NCBI GenBank assembly: GCA_017480385.1
Contig: JAFVAT010000002.1
Location: forward strand, 1-35,889
DNA length: 35,889 nucleotides
Reading direction: 5' to 3'
Origin: Alphaproteobacteria bacterium
GTDB lineage: Bacteria > Pseudomonadota > Alphaproteobacteria > CAAGCB01 > CAG-977
The notes beneath the pieces were generated by a model, which saw nothing but the letters and a program-made list of their open reading frames with translations, was not told the origin of the DNA and searched no databases. A program made the position numbers and the translations under genes. Shown piece by piece: positions 34,740 to 35,889 of this stretch (within the stretch, counting starts at the first letter, position 1; each line of letters opens with the position of its first letter).

Positions 34740-34747
34740 GTTAAGCT
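34720..34747 (+). promoter_or_regulatory. Possible rpsD promoter
   Basis: TTGACA (34720-34725) is a perfect -35 hexamer. The matching -10 is poor: TAAGCT (34742-34747) at 16 bases. It would leave a 5' leader of about 100 bases before rpsD. Confidence 0.4.
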
Positions 34748-34754
34748 TCAAGTC

Positions 34755-34851
34755 TCATTTCCGAGAATGCGGACGGATTTTCCGCCCCGCTGTCCCTGAA
34801 ATATCGGGCGCAGACTATCGGGACAACAACAAATAAAATGGAGTACATTTA
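34755..34851 (+). promoter_or_regulatory. Structured rpsD 5' leader
   Basis: The stretch upstream of rpsD has a hairpin GCGGA/TCCGC (34769-34773 with 34781-34785) and a longer-range pair GTCCC/GGGAC (34792-34796 with 34820-34824), followed by a GGAG ribosome site before the ATG. S4 is known to repress its own message through leader structure in other bacteria, so an autoregulatory leader is plausible, but I recognise no described S4 leader class. Confidence 0.35.
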
Positions 34852-35466
34852 ATGTCAAAGCGTTTAGCCGCTAAGTTCAAAATCAACCGCCGTTTGGGCG
34901 TAAACCTGTGGGGCAGAGCGAAAAGCCCCGTCAACCGTCGTGAATACGGTCCCGGTCAGCATGGCCAGCACAAAGGCAAGCCGACCGATTACGGCACTCA
35001 ATTATTAGCCAAGCAGAAATTAAAGGGATACTACGGTAACGTTTCCGAAAAGCAGCTGCGCAAGTATTATGCCGAAGCGATTCGTCGTTCCGGCGATACG
35101 TCCGAACATTTGATCGGATTGCTGGAAAGCCGTTTAGACGCGATTGTTTATCGCATGAAATTTGTTCCCAGCGTTTTTGCCGCGCGTCAATTTGTCAACC
35201 ACGGCCATATTTTGGTCAACGGAAAGCGTGTTAACATTCCGTCCTATCAGGTTCGTGAAGGCGATGAAATTTCCATTCGTGAAAAATCCCGTCAGTTGGC
35301 CATTGTTTTAGAGGCAGAGGCCTCCACAGAACGTGACATTCCCGAATATATGGAAGTTGATCACAAGGCCGGAAAGGGAACTTTCCTGCATGTGCCCAAG
35401 TTGGCCGATGTTCCTTATCCCGTACAAATGGAACCAAATCTGGTTGTCGAATTTTACTCCCGTTAA
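34852..35466 (+). CDS. rpsD: 30S ribosomal protein S4
   Basis: 204 residues, normal for S4. It binds 16S rRNA early in 30S assembly. [15 protein letters not shown] and [10 protein letters not shown] at the N-terminus, [12 protein letters not shown] in the middle, and the S4 RNA-binding domain with [12 protein letters not shown] and [21 protein letters not shown] are all present, ending in VVEFYSR. No Cys zinc motif is present, so this is the zinc-free form. It is a single gene with its own leader and a strong terminator, rather than part of the alpha operon as in E. coli. Confidence 0.97.
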   Translation: MSKRLAAKFKINRRLGVNLWGRAKSPVNRREYGPGQHGQHKGKPTDYGTQLLAKQKLKGYYGNVSEKQLRKYYAEAIRRSGDTSEHLIGLLESRLDAIVYRMKFVPSVFAARQFVNHGHILVNGKRVNIPSYQVREGDEISIREKSRQLAIVLEAEASTERDIPEYMEVDHKAGKGTFLHVPKLADVPYPVQMEPNLVVEFYSR

Positions 35467-35484
35467 TTCGGTTGCGTTTTTTCA

Positions 35485-35514
35485 AAAGCCCTCTTGCCAA
35501 AGAGGGCTTTTTTT
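35485..35514 (+). terminator. Rho-independent terminator of rpsD
   Basis: AAAGCCCTCTT (35485-35495) and AAGAGGGCTTT (35500-35510) form a perfect 11-bp stem with a GCCA loop, followed by a T-run to 35514. It starts 18 bases after the rpsD stop. Confidence 0.92.
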
Positions 35515-35784
35515 ATCGACTCAAAAAAGCGCGTCGTTTTTAAAAACAATCAAACCAACCTTCTTTATTTCGAAGGGAATCATTCCGCTTTGATAATATT
35601 TTTCATTAAAAATCAACTTGTTAATGATAGGCAAATTTTACCCGTTGAAAATTCCCATAAGTGGTGTTAGCGTTTTTAGTAACTGGAGCAAAACAGGCGG
35701 CCGAAGAGCCGTTTCCAGAAACCGACCCGCAGAGGGATCAGCCCAATTGGGTCTGTACAGAACCTAGAAAAGGAGATTTTTATT
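35515..35784 (+). promoter_or_regulatory. Region upstream of flagellin with structured leader
   Basis: No gene is seen in these 270 bases. There is a near-palindrome around GGAAT/ATTCC (35576-35586), an AT-rich stretch to about 35640 that probably holds the promoter, and a GC-richer leader from about 35690 with hairpins CGGC/GCCG (35698-35711), GTTT/AAAC (35711-35722) and an outer pair GACCC/GGGTC (35724-35728 with 35739-35743). I found no convincing sigma-28 or sigma-54 promoter. In Caulobacter-type bacteria FlbT acts on flagellin mRNA leaders, so post-transcriptional control here is a reasonable inference. Confidence 0.4.
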
Positions 35785-35889
35785 ATGACAAACAAAATAG
35801 CTCTTACAGCATCAATGCGTTCCAACCTGTTGAGCCTGAAGAATACACAAAGCCTGCTCGACAAGACACAGGATCGTCTGTCCACCGGA
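35785..35889 (+). CDS. Flagellin, N-terminal fragment cut by window edge
   Basis: 35 codons are visible, beginning MTNKIALTASMRSNLLSL and continuing to QDRLSTG at the window edge. The pattern of alternating hydrophobic residues, then SLLDKTQDRLSTG, is the conserved flagellin N-terminal D0/D1 segment (consensus ...L...LS.G). The start has AAGGAG (35770-35775) nine bases upstream. It implies a flagellated organism. Nothing can be said about the variable domain or about whether this is the main filament protein or a minor flagellin. Confidence 0.9.
   Translation, partial: MTNKIALTASMRSNLLSLKNTQSLLDKTQDRLSTG

Noticed and set aside
35641-35700. Sigma-54 promoter of flagellin (GG...GC with 10-base spacing near 35684)
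   Set aside because: The GG and GC are present by spacing but the surrounding consensus (TGGCAC, TTGCA) is missing.

Overview
The window looks like a chromosomal segment of a flagellated, LPS-bearing alphaproteobacterium of moderate G+C. The evidence is gene order: xseB-ispA-dxs-tlyA; an LPS block of a DUF374 acyltransferase, waaA, lpxK and an lpxL-type gene; and rodZ-ispG-hisS-prfA-prmC-DUF4167-clpB, all arrangements familiar from Alphaproteobacteria. The DUF4167 protein and adjacent mlaA-mlaC fit the same group. I cannot place the genus from sequence alone; a host-associated Rhodospirillales-like lineage is a guess.

Layout. 1-225 is the 5' end of an IS200/IS605-type insertion sequence whose tnpA runs off the left edge. 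264-7997 (minus) encodes a giant autotransporter (about 2577 residues) with a signal peptide, a repetitive beta-helix passenger and a C-terminal beta-barrel; a strong hairpin terminator separates it from the IS. 8071-11891 (minus) is the isoprenoid block xseB-ispA-dxs-tlyA, with overlapping or nearly touching genes. 11980-16006 (minus) is the lipid A/Kdo block. 16153-17400 (plus) is a lone lipoprotein of unknown function. 17446-28729 (minus) is a long housekeeping run: lysC, a nitronate monooxygenase-like flavoprotein, rodZ, ispG, hisS, prfA, prmC, DUF4167, clpB; clpB has its own heat-shock-type promoter. 28886-33133 holds short genes in alternating directions: a cupin, comF, a small lipoprotein, a periplasmic protein, a LOG-family hydrolase and a stand-alone protein resembling the MetH reactivation domain. 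33251-35466 (plus) carries mlaA-mlaC and rpsD, and the window ends in the first 35 codons of a flagellin.

Most of the window is core metabolism: isoprenoid precursors (dxs, ispG, ispA), the outer membrane (lpxL, lpxK, waaA, DUF374, mlaA, mlaC, autotransporter), translation termination (prfA, prmC), ribosome and rRNA functions (rpsD, tlyA) and protein quality control (clpB). The less explained items are a long inverted-repeat element that fills the prfA-prmC gap exactly, the orphan MetH-activation-like protein lacking the usual AdoMet-binding signature, 60-bp tandem repeats in the autotransporter, and several structured leaders. I see no convincing defence, phage or CRISPR system.
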